From Candidatus Caccenecus avistercoris (lineage in GTDB: Bacteria > Bacillota_I > Bacilli_A > RF39 > UBA660): a stretch of DNA of 38,321 bases. The notes beneath the pieces are model-generated. The model was not told where the DNA came from. It did not search any database and saw only the letters and a list, made by a program, of their open reading frames with translations. The translations under genes and the position numbers were made by a program. Positions within the stretch are counted from its first letter, which is position 1; each line of letters starts with the position of its first letter. The stretch lies in contig DVJF01000026.1 of assembly GCA_018716965.1 (NCBI GenBank), positions 1 to 38,321 on the forward strand. Direction: 5' to 3'. Shown here piece by piece: positions 15,050 to 23,986 of this stretch.

Positions 15050-15650
15050 TTATGAATTAAAAAAAGAATCTTTTGCTAATTATGAAGATTTAACACTAAC
15101 TTATATCTTTTTTGAAAAAGAAGACATTAATAATATCGAGATAAAATTCGAAACATTTAGAGAAGTAGAATTTAGAAAATGCAGACTAAATAATGTTACA
15201 TTTAGTGATACTTTTTTAGGAAAAGTAAAATTTCAAAATTGTGAATTAAATAATGTAACATTTACAGGTACTTCTCTAAGTAAAGTAGTGTTTGATAATT
15301 GTAAACTAATAAGTGCTTCTTTTTTTGAAGCAAACTTAAACGATGTAAATTTTATAGAAAGTTTAATAGAGTATTCAAAAATTGAAAATTCTAAGATGGA
15401 AAATTCGTTTTTTGATGATGTTAAACTAATGGAGAACATCCATCGTCACAACAAATATGAAAATACCAAGTTTTATAAATGCAACTTAAATAGAGAAAAT
15501 TTTATTGACACAACTTTTAAAAAATGTGATTTAAAAACAAGTCATTTTGAAGATACCAAAATTAATATAGATGATTTAATTACATCCAAGCTATCGATAT
15601 TAAATTTATTAGAAATTGTAAGTTCCAAAGGAATAATCATTGAAGAATAA
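15033..15650 (+). CDS. pentapeptide-repeat-like protein
   Basis: The 205-aa protein is built from degenerate five-residue repeats (FRKCRLNNVTFSDTFLGKVK, then FQNCELNNVTFTG, FDNCKLISASF), which form a right-handed quadrilateral beta-helix. Some such proteins mimic DNA and protect gyrase; others have no known role. AAGGAG precedes the ATG inside scpB, so it is the third gene of the scpAB transcript. No membrane segment. Function unknown. Confidence 0.75.
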   Translation: MNLKTSYELKKESFANYEDLTLTYIFFEKEDINNIEIKFETFREVEFRKCRLNNVTFSDTFLGKVKFQNCELNNVTFTGTSLSKVVFDNCKLISASFFEANLNDVNFIESLIEYSKIENSKMENSFFDDVKLMENIHRHNKYENTKFYKCNLNRENFIDTTFKKCDLKTSHFEDTKINIDDLITSKLSILNLLEIVSSKGIIIEE

Positions 15651-15658
15651 AAAAAGTA

Positions 15659-15680
15659 TGTTATAATTTATAATAGGAGG
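15659..15680 (+). promoter_or_regulatory. promoter of the ABC exporter with an orphan Shine-Dalgarno
   Basis: Extended -10 TGT-TATAAT (15659-15667) is followed at 15675 by AGGAGG, which has no ATG, GTG or TTG at a usable distance. A leader of about 137 bases then runs to the ATPase gene. Confidence 0.5.
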
Positions 15681-15706
15681 TATAGAAACAAATCCACAGT
15701 GCAAAA

Positions 15707-15734
15707 TTTATTATACATCTAGATGTATAATAAA
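15707..15734. promoter_or_regulatory. 28-bp perfect palindrome, operator or leader hairpin
   Basis: The half-site ending TTATACATCT is followed directly by its reverse complement AGATGTATAA, and the symmetry extends to 28 bp. There is no T run after it on the plus strand. It suits a dimeric repressor operator (an ACAT-N4-ATGT core) or an RNA hairpin in the leader of the exporter operon. Confidence 0.6.
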
Positions 15735-15755
15735 AAAATATTAAATAGAAAGGAT

Positions 15756-15800
15756 TAATCAATATATAGAATTAATTAATAATTTCTATAATATTGATTA
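15756..15800. repeat. second dyad in the ABC exporter leader
   Basis: TAATCAATAT-ATAGAA at the left pairs with TTCTATAATATTGATTA at the right, with one bulge. It ends 12 bases before the ATPase start codon, so folding could affect translation. Confidence 0.5.
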
Positions 15801-15812
15801 TACAAGGATGCT

Positions 15813-16514
15813 ATGAGTTATATTGAACTAAAAAATGTAAAAAAAGAATATATTATGGGTAGTGTTAAAATTAAAGCTGCTCATGACGTATCATTTACTG
15901 TAGAAAAAGGAGAATTAGTTGTTATATTAGGACCCAGTGGTGCTGGAAAAACAACTATTCTAAATTTACTAGGAGGAATGGATTCTGCCACCTCTGGCAA
16001 AATTGTTGTTGATGGAGAAGATATTACTTCCTACAAAAGAAAAGAACTAATTGGTTATCGAAGAAATAGCATTGGTTTTGTTTTTCAGTTTTATAATTTA
16101 GTTCAAAATTTAACAGCTTTAGAAAATGTTGAATTAGCCGTGCAAATTTGTAAAAATCCTCTAGATCCTGCCACAGTTTTAGAACAAGTTGGCCTAAAAG
16201 ATAGAATAAATAACTTCCCAGCTCAGTTATCTGGAGGAGAGCAACAACGTGTAGCCATTGCTAGAGCCATCGCTAAAAATCCTAAATTACTTTTATGTGA
16301 TGAACCAACAGGAGCTCTAGATTCTAAAACCGGTATTAAAATATTAGATTTACTGGAAAAATCGTGCCGTGAGCTAGGTATGACAACCATAATTATAACT
16401 CATAATGCTATGATATCCGAAATAGCGGATAAAGTAATACGTCTTAAAAATGGAACAATCGAAGAAATAAAAATTAATAAAAAACCTAAAAATGTAAAGG
16501 AGCTTGACTGGTAA
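15813..16514 (+). CDS. ABC exporter ATPase, MacB/LolD type
   Basis: The 233-aa ATPase has Walker [10 protein letters not shown] (40-48), Q-loop Q92, signature LSGGEQQ (139-145), Walker B LLLCDEP (159-165) and H-loop H197. Similarity and gene order place it with the MacB/LolD-type ATPases that drive FtsX-like permeases, which export antibiotics, peptides or lipoproteins or act as mechanotransmitters. Its stop codon overlaps the permease ATG by one base, so the two form one transporter. The palindromic leader suggests inducible control. Confidence 0.95.
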   Translation: MSYIELKNVKKEYIMGSVKIKAAHDVSFTVEKGELVVILGPSGAGKTTILNLLGGMDSATSGKIVVDGEDITSYKRKELIGYRRNSIGFVFQFYNLVQNLTALENVELAVQICKNPLDPATVLEQVGLKDRINNFPAQLSGGEQQRVAIARAIAKNPKLLLCDEPTGALDSKTGIKILDLLEKSCRELGMTTIIITHNAMISEIADKVIRLKNGTIEEIKINKKPKNVKELDW

Positions 16515-19500
16515 TGCGCCTTTTATATAAGCTATCTTTTACCAAGATGCGCAAAAACATTGGTCGCTTTTTATCGGTTTTATTTATTGTTGCTTTAGGT
16601 GTCGGTTTTTTTGCAGGGCTCCGTGAAACAACTCCGGACATAGAGTCTACTTTAGATAGTTACTATGATGAACATAATTTAATGGATTTTAAAATTGTCA
16701 GTACAGGTGGTTTAACCGAAGATGATGTAAATAGTCTAAAAGAATTAGAGTACATTGAAAAAGTAATTCCGAGCTTTTCCGTAGATACTTTAATTGATGG
16801 GGAAGAAGTTAGAGTTCATGCGATTGAAGAAGACATAAATAATGTTGCCCTAAAAGAAGGAAGAATGCCCGAAGAAGAAAGTGAATGTATCGCTGATGCT
16901 ACCCACTATCAAATAGGAGATAAATTAACAATTACCAAGTTAAGTGGGGATGGTATTCTAAAGACTCTAGAGTATGATGTAGTAGGTCTAGCCGACTCTC
17001 CACTATATTTAAGTAGACAAATGGGTATTGCGAGTATCGGAACAGGAGAGTTAACATCTTTTATTTATGTTCCAAGAGAAAACTTTACTTCAGAGTATTA
17101 TACTGAAATATATTTAACAGCTAAAAACTCTAAAGAAACTACAGCTTACCAAGATGAATATGAAGAAATAACAAGTCTTTTGCTTGCCGAATTAGAAGAA
17201 TTAAAACCAATTCGTGAAACCAAAAGATACGAAGAAATATTAGAAGAAGCAACAATAGAAATCAGAAAAATTGAATTAGAAGCTAATGAAAATATAACGA
17301 ATGCCAAGCAGGAATTAGATGAAGCTTTAACAGAAATTAATAATGGTTATAATGAGATTAACTCGGCAAAAGAAAGAATAGCCGCTAGTGAGGCAACTCT
17401 AAATGCCGAAGAACAAAATGGCAGGACAGAAATTAACAATGCTCGTGTTACTTGGCAAGAAAATTACAATATATGGGCTAATGCTCTAGCAAGTGCTGGC
17501 CTAACAGAAAGTACACTAAGTTCTACAATGGATACTCTAAATAATGAGATTACCAATTTAGAACAAATATTAAGTAACCTTCCAGAAACTGATCCAAGCT
17601 ATGCCACCTATAAAGCTACTTTAGATACTCTAAACACCCAAAAAAGCAATTTACAAACGCTAATTACGACAAAAGAAACACTAGATGCTAGCAAAAACAC
17701 AATTGATGCTAATGAACAGGAATTAAATGCAAGAATATCTAGTGCAAGAAACGAATTAACAAGTGCCAAAAATGAAATTACTACCAATGAAGAAGAACTA
17801 AATAGTGCTTATGCTGAATATTTATCTGGCCTAGATACTTTAAATGAACAAAGAGCGGAAGTACAGCGACAAATTAGTGATGCTAAAAGTGCTTTAGACG
17901 AAATTGAAAAACCAGTTTGGTATTTATTAGATAGAACTGATAATAATGGCTATTCTAGTGTTTGGGATGATGCGGCTAAAGTAGATGCTATTGCCGGTAT
18001 ATTTCCAATTTTCTTTATCATTGTCGTAGCCTTAATGTGTTTTAACACAATGAATCGTATGATTGAAGAAGAACGAGGAGAAATTGGCATTTTAACATCA
18101 TTAGGATATAGTAATTTTAAAATAATTAATGGTTATTTATTCTATATTTTCTTTGCTACTGTAATAGGAGTTACCGTAGGATTATTAGTTGGATATACTT
18201 TAATACCAAATGTTATTTATAGTATTTACAATGCTAATTACATTTTACCTAAATTAAGTATTAATATTAAATTATTACCATTCTTCATAATGATTTTAAT
18301 TACTTTAGGTCTAATGAGTTTTATAGCTATTTATTCATGTTTAAAAGAATTAAAGAATGCTCCAGCCGATATTTTAAGACCAGCAGCTCCAAAAGCCGGT
18401 AAAAAAGTATTTTTGGAACACCTTAAATTTATTTGGAAAAAGCTATCCTTCACCGGAAAAGTAACAGCCAGAAACATGTTTCGTTACAAAAAAAGAATTA
18501 CAATGACTATACTAGGAGTAGTAGGGTCAACTGCTTTATTATTAACAGGATTCGGCTTACGTGATAGTATTAGTTCTCTAGCTGATCTCCAATACGGAAA
18601 AATTAATCATTATGATGCCTTATTTGTTTTCCAAAATAATTTTACAAGTATTGATGAAGAGGTAACAAATCGTCTAGCAAGTGATAATATTGAGGGTTAC
18701 ATGCCAATCTATCAAGCATCTTATACTTTTGAAGCGAAAGATTTAACCCATGATACTTATTTAATTGTTATATCAGATCCCGATAATTTAGATGATTTTA
18801 TCACATTAAATAGCAAAGTAAATGATGAATTTGCTTTTCCAGAAGATGGTGTTGCCATAAGTGAAAAAATGGCTACTCTCTTAAATGTAGATATTGGTGA
18901 TTTTATAAAGCTACGTAACAGCAATAATGAATTAGTTGTTTTACCAGTATCAGAAATCGTAGAAAACTATACTTTACACTATGTGTATATGAATGAAGAA
19001 ACCTACGTTAAATATTTCGAAACAGATTTAGAATACAATATGATTATGGCCAATTTAGATGAATCTATCAATCATGATACTTTAGCAAAAGAATGGATGG
19101 ATGCTGGACTAATTAGTACCATTAATTTTACGGAAGATAATATTTTAGTATTTGATAATATGGTAGGAGGCTTAAACTTAATAGTTTTACTTATTATTGG
19201 TGCCTCATGTGCTTTAGCTTTCATAGTTCTTTATAATTTAACAACAATTAATATTGCTGAGCGCATAAGAGAAATATCAACTCTAAAAGTATTAGGTTTT
19301 TACGATAAAGAAGTATCTAGTTATGTTTACAGAGAAACTTTATTCTTAACTATAATTGGTATTTTACTTGGTTTAGTAGCGGGTATATTCTTACATATGT
19401 ATGTCATAAATGTCGCCGAAACAGATAACATTTTATTCTTACACGATATTTTATGGCCAAGCTATATATACTCATTCTTAATTATTATTTTCTTTACTAT

Positions 19501-19573
19501 CATTGTTCAAATAATAACTAATCAAAGATTAAAGAAAATAGACATGGTAGAATCATTAAAATCAGTAGAATAA
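16514..19573 (+). CDS. large FtsX-like ABC permease with coiled-coil ectodomain
   Basis: The 1019-aa protein has a TM helix near residue 20-36, an extracytoplasmic domain, a long coiled coil (about 225-465, rich in Glu, Asn and Leu: INNGYNEINSAKERI, TIDANEQELNARI), and a first FtsX block of three helices (about 493-620). A second half repeats the plan: TM near 665, ectodomain, and three helices at about 885-1010. This is the two-unit MacB/FtsX-type permease with a coiled-coil stalk found in Gram-positive exporters. It pairs with the ATPase just upstream. Substrate unknown. Confidence 0.9.
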   Translation: MRLLYKLSFTKMRKNIGRFLSVLFIVALGVGFFAGLRETTPDIESTLDSYYDEHNLMDFKIVSTGGLTEDDVNSLKELEYIEKVIPSFSVDTLIDGEEVRVHAIEEDINNVALKEGRMPEEESECIADATHYQIGDKLTITKLSGDGILKTLEYDVVGLADSPLYLSRQMGIASIGTGELTSFIYVPRENFTSEYYTEIYLTAKNSKETTAYQDEYEEITSLLLAELEELKPIRETKRYEEILEEATIEIRKIELEANENITNAKQELDEALTEINNGYNEINSAKERIAASEATLNAEEQNGRTEINNARVTWQENYNIWANALASAGLTESTLSSTMDTLNNEITNLEQILSNLPETDPSYATYKATLDTLNTQKSNLQTLITTKETLDASKNTIDANEQELNARISSARNELTSAKNEITTNEEELNSAYAEYLSGLDTLNEQRAEVQRQISDAKSALDEIEKPVWYLLDRTDNNGYSSVWDDAAKVDAIAGIFPIFFIIVVALMCFNTMNRMIEEERGEIGILTSLGYSNFKIINGYLFYIFFATVIGVTVGLLVGYTLIPNVIYSIYNANYILPKLSINIKLLPFFIMILITLGLMSFIAIYSCLKELKNAPADILRPAAPKAGKKVFLEHLKFIWKKLSFTGKVTARNMFRYKKRITMTILGVVGSTALLLTGFGLRDSISSLADLQYGKINHYDALFVFQNNFTSIDEEVTNRLASDNIEGYMPIYQASYTFEAKDLTHDTYLIVISDPDNLDDFITLNSKVNDEFAFPEDGVAISEKMATLLNVDIGDFIKLRNSNNELVVLPVSEIVENYTLHYVYMNEETYVKYFETDLEYNMIMANLDESINHDTLAKEWMDAGLISTINFTEDNILVFDNMVGGLNLIVLLIIGASCALAFIVLYNLTTINIAERIREISTLKVLGFYDKEVSSYVYRETLFLTIIGILLGLVAGIFLHMYVINVAETDNILFLHDILWPSYIYSFLIIIFFTIIVQIITNQRLKKIDMVESLKSVE

Positions 19574-19574
19574 C

Positions 19575-19617
19575 AAAGGGGCTATTGGGAAATTAATCAC
19601 TTCCAACAGCCCCTTTT
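19575..19617 (+). terminator. strong intrinsic terminator
   Basis: AAAGGGGCT...TTGG pairs with CCAACAGCCCCTTT, and T residues follow; right after the permease stop codon. It may also serve the convergent gene at 19642. Confidence 0.9.
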
Positions 19618-19641
19618 AAATATGCTAATAAAATAAGTAGT

Positions 19642-20403
19642 TTATAACTTTAATATTCTAGCTTGCACTCTAGATGCAAAATTACTGACAAGTAATGCTT
19701 TATTATTCTGTATAAAAGTCGTTATAAGAAACTTTATGTCCTCTTTTGATATTTCTGTTAAATTGTGTGAAAATCGATATTGAATGACAAAATCAATAAA
19801 ATTTTTGACATAATCAAATCGTCCAAAATCAGAAGAGCAAGTCATATTATGATGATCATTTAAAAAATAAAAAATGATTTTGCCATCTTTTTTAGGAATA
19901 GAATACCCTACCTTTTGAAGTAATATGGCATCACCTCCTTCAACTAATTTTTTAACTTCATCTTCTTCATCTAATAAATGATAATATTCATCCCTTCTTT
20001 TTTCTGCGTTTACTATTATTTTGGCTTTCCATAAATTAAATCTTTCTTCACTGCCACCCCAAATACCATAAAATAGATACTCAATGTAATAATTAGCTTT
20101 TTGGTATTGAAAATTTTGTTCTTCAACAATATGAATAAGCAAGCATATAGCATCAGTTATCATGTGCTCATCAAAGGTAGAATAGTTAGTAAGCAGATTG
20201 TTAAATTCCTGAACTGCTTCTAAATTACTCTTTATATTTTTTTCAGCATCTATGAGTGGAAAGCGATATTTTTCTTTAATTGCCTCTATTTCCTCTTGCT
20301 CTTTATTAAGTAATTCCTGTTTCTCTTCTAAAGACTTTTTATAATGAACTATAATATTTTGATATTCATCTAATAATGTGTTTTGTTGCCTTATTTCCTC
20401 CAT
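19642..20403 (-). CDS. coiled-coil hypothetical protein
   Basis: A 253-aa protein starting at ATG 20403 with GAGGTG six bases upstream; a TTG one codon earlier is less likely. Residues about 1-75 are a coiled coil (LLDEYQNIIVHYKKSLEEKQ); the rest is helical and soluble with YYIEYLFYGIWGGSEERF. No catalytic motif is recognised. It is divergent from the LysR-type regulator gene with 86 bp between, an arrangement in which the regulator often controls the neighbour. Function unknown. Confidence 0.65.
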   Translation of the reverse strand: MEEIRQQNTLLDEYQNIIVHYKKSLEEKQELLNKEQEEIEAIKEKYRFPLIDAEKNIKSNLEAVQEFNNLLTNYSTFDEHMITDAICLLIHIVEEQNFQYQKANYYIEYLFYGIWGGSEERFNLWKAKIIVNAEKRRDEYYHLLDEEDEVKKLVEGGDAILLQKVGYSIPKKDGKIIFYFLNDHHNMTCSSDFGRFDYVKNFIDFVIQYRFSHNLTEISKEDIKFLITTFIQNNKALLVSNFASRVQARILKL

Positions 20404-20489
20404 CAATATTCACCTCTAATTGCATTATATCTCGATTTATGATATAAATAAAATATATAATATTTATATTAAATATAAGGAGAATTTAT

Positions 20490-21383
20490 ATGAACATCAA
20501 TTTAGAACTATATCATACTTTTTATGTAGTAGCAAAAACCGGTAGCATTTCTGCCTCCTCAAATATTTTATACATATCCCAACCAGCGATAACCTTACAA
20601 ATAAAAAAATTAGAAGAAACATTAGAGGTAAGTCTATTTACAAGAACGAAACATGGGGTTATTTTAACGGAAGAAGGAAAAATTTTTTTTGATTATGTAA
20701 AAATGGGAATAGATAGCATAACAAATGGGGAAAATGCTTTATCTAACTTGAAAAATTTAGAAAGTGGTATCATTAGAATTGGTGCATCCACCACTGTTTG
20801 TAAACATGTCCTAATGCCTTATTTAGAAAAATTTCACGAAAAATATCCCAAGATAGAAATAGAAATTATCAACAATTTAACAACCAATTTGTTAAAAGAA
20901 CTTCGTAATGGAAACCTAGATATATTAATTTTAAATATGCCTATGAATGAAACAAAAGACCTAAAAATAATTCCTATCCAAGATGTACATGATATATTTG
21001 TTGGTAATAAAAAATATTATAATTTAACAAAAGGGAAAATCGATTTAAAAGATTTAGGGCAATACCCTTTAATATTTCAAAAATTACCTTCTAATACTAG
21101 AGCTTTTCTAAATAAATATTTAAAAGAAAATAAGATTGATTTAAAACCTCAATTAGAAGTAGTTAGTTACAATTTAATCATGGATTTAGTCAGTGCTGGT
21201 TTTGGTATCGGATATGCTACTAAAGAATTTATTAAAGAGGAATTAGCTAGTGAAAAATTATATGAAATAAAAGTAACACCACCCATTCCCAAAAGGTTTA
21301 TAGGAATTGCTATTATAGAGCAAAAAACACCAAACTACAGTGTGCAAAAATTAATAGAAATGATGAAAAAAAGGCCGAATTAA
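20490..21383 (+). CDS. LysR-family transcriptional regulator
   Basis: The 297-aa protein has the LysR N-terminal winged HTH (LELYHTFYVVAKTGSISASS, SQPAITLQIKKLEETLEVSLF, then TRTKHGVILTEEG, residues about 1-65). A periplasmic-binding-like effector domain follows (GIIRIGASTTVCKHVLMPYL onward). AAGGAG precedes the ATG. The divergent gene at 19642 is its likeliest target. The coinducer cannot be told from sequence. Confidence 0.93.
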   Translation: MNINLELYHTFYVVAKTGSISASSNILYISQPAITLQIKKLEETLEVSLFTRTKHGVILTEEGKIFFDYVKMGIDSITNGENALSNLKNLESGIIRIGASTTVCKHVLMPYLEKFHEKYPKIEIEIINNLTTNLLKELRNGNLDILILNMPMNETKDLKIIPIQDVHDIFVGNKKYYNLTKGKIDLKDLGQYPLIFQKLPSNTRAFLNKYLKENKIDLKPQLEVVSYNLIMDLVSAGFGIGYATKEFIKEELASEKLYEIKVTPPIPKRFIGIAIIEQKTPNYSVQKLIEMMKKRPN

Positions 21384-21385
21384 TA

Positions 21386-21415
21386 TTGACATATATAGCG
21401 AACATTTGTTATAAT
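21386..21415 (+). promoter_or_regulatory. sigma-A promoter with an embedded LexA-like box
   Basis: TTGACA (21386-21391) and TATAAT (21410-21415), spaced by 18 bases, form a near-consensus promoter. Inside it CGAACATTTGTTAT (21399-21412) fits the Gram-positive LexA box CGAAC-N4-GTTYG in the left half and GTT of the right half. Binding there would block RNA polymerase, as in SOS genes. Confidence 0.6.
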
Positions 21416-21449
21416 CGGATATACAATAATTCAGGGGGAGGTATTAAAA

Positions 21450-22284
21450 ATGAATGAATTAAAAGAAATTTATACGGAAAAAACATTTGAAGAAATTAAA
21501 CATATTAATGAATTTGGTGAAGAATATTGGAGTGCTAGAGAACTTATGCCAATTTTACAATATTCAAATTGGCAAAATTTTGAAAAAATAATTGATAAAG
21601 CTAAAGTAGCATGCCAAAACAGTAATGCTCAAGTAGTAGACCATTTTATTGACGTCAGTAAAATGGTTCAAATTGGGTCAGGAGCTTATAGAAAACAACT
21701 TGATTATCATTTAACAAGATATGCTTGCTATTTAATTGCACAAAATGGAGATGCTAGGAAAAAAAGTAATTGCTCTTGCTCAAACCTATTTTGCAATTCA
21801 AACTAGAAAACAAGAATTAACGGAGCAAAAATATAGAAATCTAACAGAAGATGAAAAAAGATTGTATCAAAGAAATTTAACAAAAAAGGGTAATTATTCT
21901 TTAAATAAAACTGCTAAAAAAGCCGGAGTTAAAAATTTTGATAAATTTCATAATGCTGGATATAAAGGCTTATATAATGGTGAGACTGCGGGTGATATTG
22001 CAAGAAGAAAAGAGTTAAGATACCGTGAAGATATATTAGATAATATGGGAAGTGATGAACTAATTGCCAAGCTTTTTAGAATTTCTCAAATAGAACAAAA
22101 ATTAAAGATAGATAACATAAAAGAAGAATTTGAATCATGTGTCATTCACTTTAATATAGGTAAAAACATTAGAGAAGTCATAGCTAAAAATGGTGGAACA
22201 ATGCCAGAAGACCTGCCAACACCAGAAAAAAGTTTAAAAGAAATAGAAAAAGAAAATAAGAACAAATTATTAAAAGTTGATTAA
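21450..22284 (+). pseudogene. dinD: DinD-like DNA-damage-inducible protein, split by a frameshift
   Basis: The first frame (WSARELMPILQYSNWQNFEKII, later YLIAQNGDARK) and the second (KKVIALAQTYFAIQTRKQEL, to the end) together give a DinD-like protein of about 277 aa, close to the length of Escherichia coli DinD. The break lies in a run of seven A at 21759-21765; six A would restore one frame. DinD is an SOS protein reported to inhibit RecA filaments. The LexA-like box in its promoter fits SOS control. The extra A may be a true mutation, a slippage-tolerant tract or an assembly error. Confidence 0.8.
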
Positions 22285-22304
22285 GAAAGAGAGGAAGATA
22301 AAAT

Positions 22305-22937
22305 ATGTTAGAAAATATTGAAGTTTTATATCACAGTAGTATTAAAATAAATAAAGGAGGTATTATTTATTTTGATCCTTTTAAAATAGATAAGGAATAT
22401 CATGATGCTGATATTATTTTTATTACTCACAGCCATTATGACCATTATAGTGAAGAAGATATACTTAAAGTAAGAAAAGAGAACACTTGCATTGTAGCAC
22501 CATTCGACTTGTTAGATAATTTATTAACACTAGATTTTACAAAAGAAAGTATAACAACTGTAAAACCGAATGAAAATTATAATGTAAACGGTTTAACGTT
22601 TAAAACCATACCAGCCTATAACACTAATAAAAGCTTTCATCCAAAAAGTAATAATTGGGTAGGATATTTGCTTACTTTAAATGATACAATCTATTATATC
22701 GCAGGTGATACAGATATTACCGAAGAAAATAAACAAGTGAAATGTGATGTTGCCTTTGTACCCATTGGTGGAACTTACACGATGGATTATAAAGAAGCCG
22801 CTGAACTAATAAATGAAATAAAGCCTAAAATTGCCGTACCAACTCATTATGCAGCAATTGTTGGGGCAAAAGAAGATGGCGAAAACTTTGTAAAGCTATT
22901 AGATTCAGAGATTGAATGTAAAATCTATATAAAATAA
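22305..22937 (+). CDS. MBL-fold metal-dependent hydrolase
   Basis: The 210-aa protein has the metallo-beta-lactamase signature THSHYDHY (His42, His44, Asp46, His47), then AGDTD (about 133-137, metal-bridging Asp) and VPTHYAAIVG (His181). The short form without an accessory domain resembles UPF0173/UlaG-like hydrolases. AGAGAGGA precedes the ATG. It follows dinD by 20 bp and precedes a HIT-like gene by 9 bp, so an operon is likely. Substrate unknown. Confidence 0.88.
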   Translation: MLENIEVLYHSSIKINKGGIIYFDPFKIDKEYHDADIIFITHSHYDHYSEEDILKVRKENTCIVAPFDLLDNLLTLDFTKESITTVKPNENYNVNGLTFKTIPAYNTNKSFHPKSNNWVGYLLTLNDTIYYIAGDTDITEENKQVKCDVAFVPIGGTYTMDYKEAAELINEIKPKIAVPTHYAAIVGAKEDGENFVKLLDSEIECKIYIK

Positions 22938-22946
22938 GGAGAGATT

Positions 22947-23405
22947 ATGGAAAATTTAACACCAGCAGAATTAACAGATAGGGGAATATGCCCAACCTGT
23001 TATGATAGGAAGAACAATAACTGTTTATATGGAAATAATAAGGATAAAATGTTATTTGAAAATGATTTGTTTGAATGCTTTTTAGTTGGCAACCCTAGGG
23101 CAGAGGGTCATACTGTAATATGTAGCAAAAAACATTATAAAGATATGATGGAAATACCAGATGATTTATGTGCGGAAGTATTTGTTTTTGCCAAAAAAGT
23201 AATGAACGTTTTAAAAAGTGTTTATCACTCTGAAAGTATATATTTATGTACTATGTGTGATGGACCAATGAACCATTTTCACATACAATTAATACCGAGA
23301 TATTCATATGAGCGTAGGGGTTCAAAAAATTTTGTTAAAGAAAGAAAAGAATATATAGAAGATAAAGAAAAAATAGCTAAGATACGTAAACTATTAAGTG
23401 ATTAA
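22947..23405 (+). CDS. HIT-superfamily protein with zinc-type cysteines
   Basis: The 152-aa protein has an N-terminal CPTC pair (Cys15, Cys18) plus Cys26, and a histidine-triad-like NHFHIQLIPR (His110, His112, Gln114). The third position of the HxHxH triad is Gln, as in the GalT-like branch, so a nucleotidyl transferase rather than a simple hydrolase is possible. AAGGAGAG precedes the ATG. It is the last gene of the dinD-MBL-HIT group. Substrate unknown. Confidence 0.8.
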   Translation: MENLTPAELTDRGICPTCYDRKNNNCLYGNNKDKMLFENDLFECFLVGNPRAEGHTVICSKKHYKDMMEIPDDLCAEVFVFAKKVMNVLKSVYHSESIYLCTMCDGPMNHFHIQLIPRYSYERRGSKNFVKERKEYIEDKEKIAKIRKLLSD

Positions 23406-23571
23406 AATAAATTAATCCAGTTTTTTAAATATTAACTTATTATTACCTTGCATAATCTCCAACTTTTTATCAAAGGTTTTGATAAGAATCTATCTTTAAA
23501 GTATACACCCATTCTTCAATCTTTAATAAAAAACTTTTCTTTGTTTTCTTACTTTGTGGTATTGTTTATTG

Positions 23572-23577
23572 TATAAT
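23572..23577 (+). promoter_or_regulatory. -10 element of the type I toxin mRNA
   Basis: TATAAT with a weak upstream -35; transcription would start near 23584, about 59 bases before the toxin ORF. Confidence 0.55.
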
Positions 23578-23607
23578 TTTAACAGGAATATTTGATGTGA
23601 GTGTCGT

Positions 23608-23633
23608 CCTCCAATCTTGAAAAAGAAAGGAGG
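23608..23633 (+). promoter_or_regulatory. ribosome-binding site masked by a 5' hairpin
   Basis: CCTCC (23608-23612) is complementary to GGAGG (23629-23633) of the toxin's Shine-Dalgarno. Sequestration of the ribosome-binding site is common in type I toxin mRNAs. Confidence 0.6.
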
Positions 23634-23642
23634 TAGATATTG

Positions 23643-23735
23643 ATGAAAACTAAGACTTTTATAATAAAAGCTCTAAAGCTCATTGCTATCATTTTATTAC
23701 TTTCTACTTTATTGGTATTAGCAATAAAAAAATAG
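23643..23735 (+). CDS. 30-aa hydrophobic peptide, type I toxin candidate
   Basis: AAAGGAGG precedes an ATG opening a 30-codon frame: a basic N-terminus (MKTKTFIIKALK), one membrane helix (LIAIILLLSTLLVLAI) and a KK end. This is the plan of type I toxins such as TxpA/BsrG and Fst, which damage the membrane when translated. A convergent antisense RNA overlaps its 3' end, the mRNA has its own terminator further on, and its ribosome-binding site is masked. All parts of a type I toxin-antitoxin locus are therefore present. The peptide sequence itself matches no toxin I can name. Confidence 0.75.
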   Translation: MKTKTFIIKALKLIAIILLLSTLLVLAIKK

Positions 23736-23840
23736 ACACTCTACAGCATTGATAGAGTGTCAAACCCATTAAATGGAGGCGACATTCACTTGCAAGATCG
23801 AATGTTCCTCTTTTTATTTTATGCAAGTTCTCTTACTTAC
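23725..23840 (-). ncRNA. antisense RNA, type I antitoxin candidate
   Basis: On the minus strand TTGACA (23875-23870) and TATGAT (23852-23847) with a 17-base spacer predict a start near 23840. The RNA runs leftward to a terminator, GACACTCTA...TAGAGTGTC (23761-23735), followed by TATTTTTTT. The RNA of about 115 nt is complementary to the last codons and the 3' untranslated region of the toxin mRNA, as in TxpA/RatA and BsrG/SR4. Confidence 0.75.
23776..23815 (+). terminator. terminator of the toxin mRNA
   Basis: GAGG-CG-ACATTC pairs with GAATGT-T-CCTC, and TTTTTATTTT follows on the plus strand. It lies inside the region covered by the antisense RNA. Confidence 0.7.
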
Positions 23841-23846
23841 ATACTA

Positions 23847-23875
23847 ATCATATCATAAATTACTCAATCTGTCAA
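23847..23875 (-). promoter_or_regulatory. sigma-A promoter of the antisense RNA
   Basis: TTGACA-N17-TATGAT on the minus strand, much stronger than the toxin promoter, as expected for an antitoxin RNA in excess. Its -35 lies within 25 bp of the insertion sequence end. Confidence 0.75.
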
Positions 23876-23986
23876 AATAAGATCTATTATTTGTTAATCC
23901 TTTTTTAAAATTATACCTTATCATTAGTTAAAATTATACCTCAATATATTGTATAATATATCTCTGAAAGGAGATGTATTTTTTAT

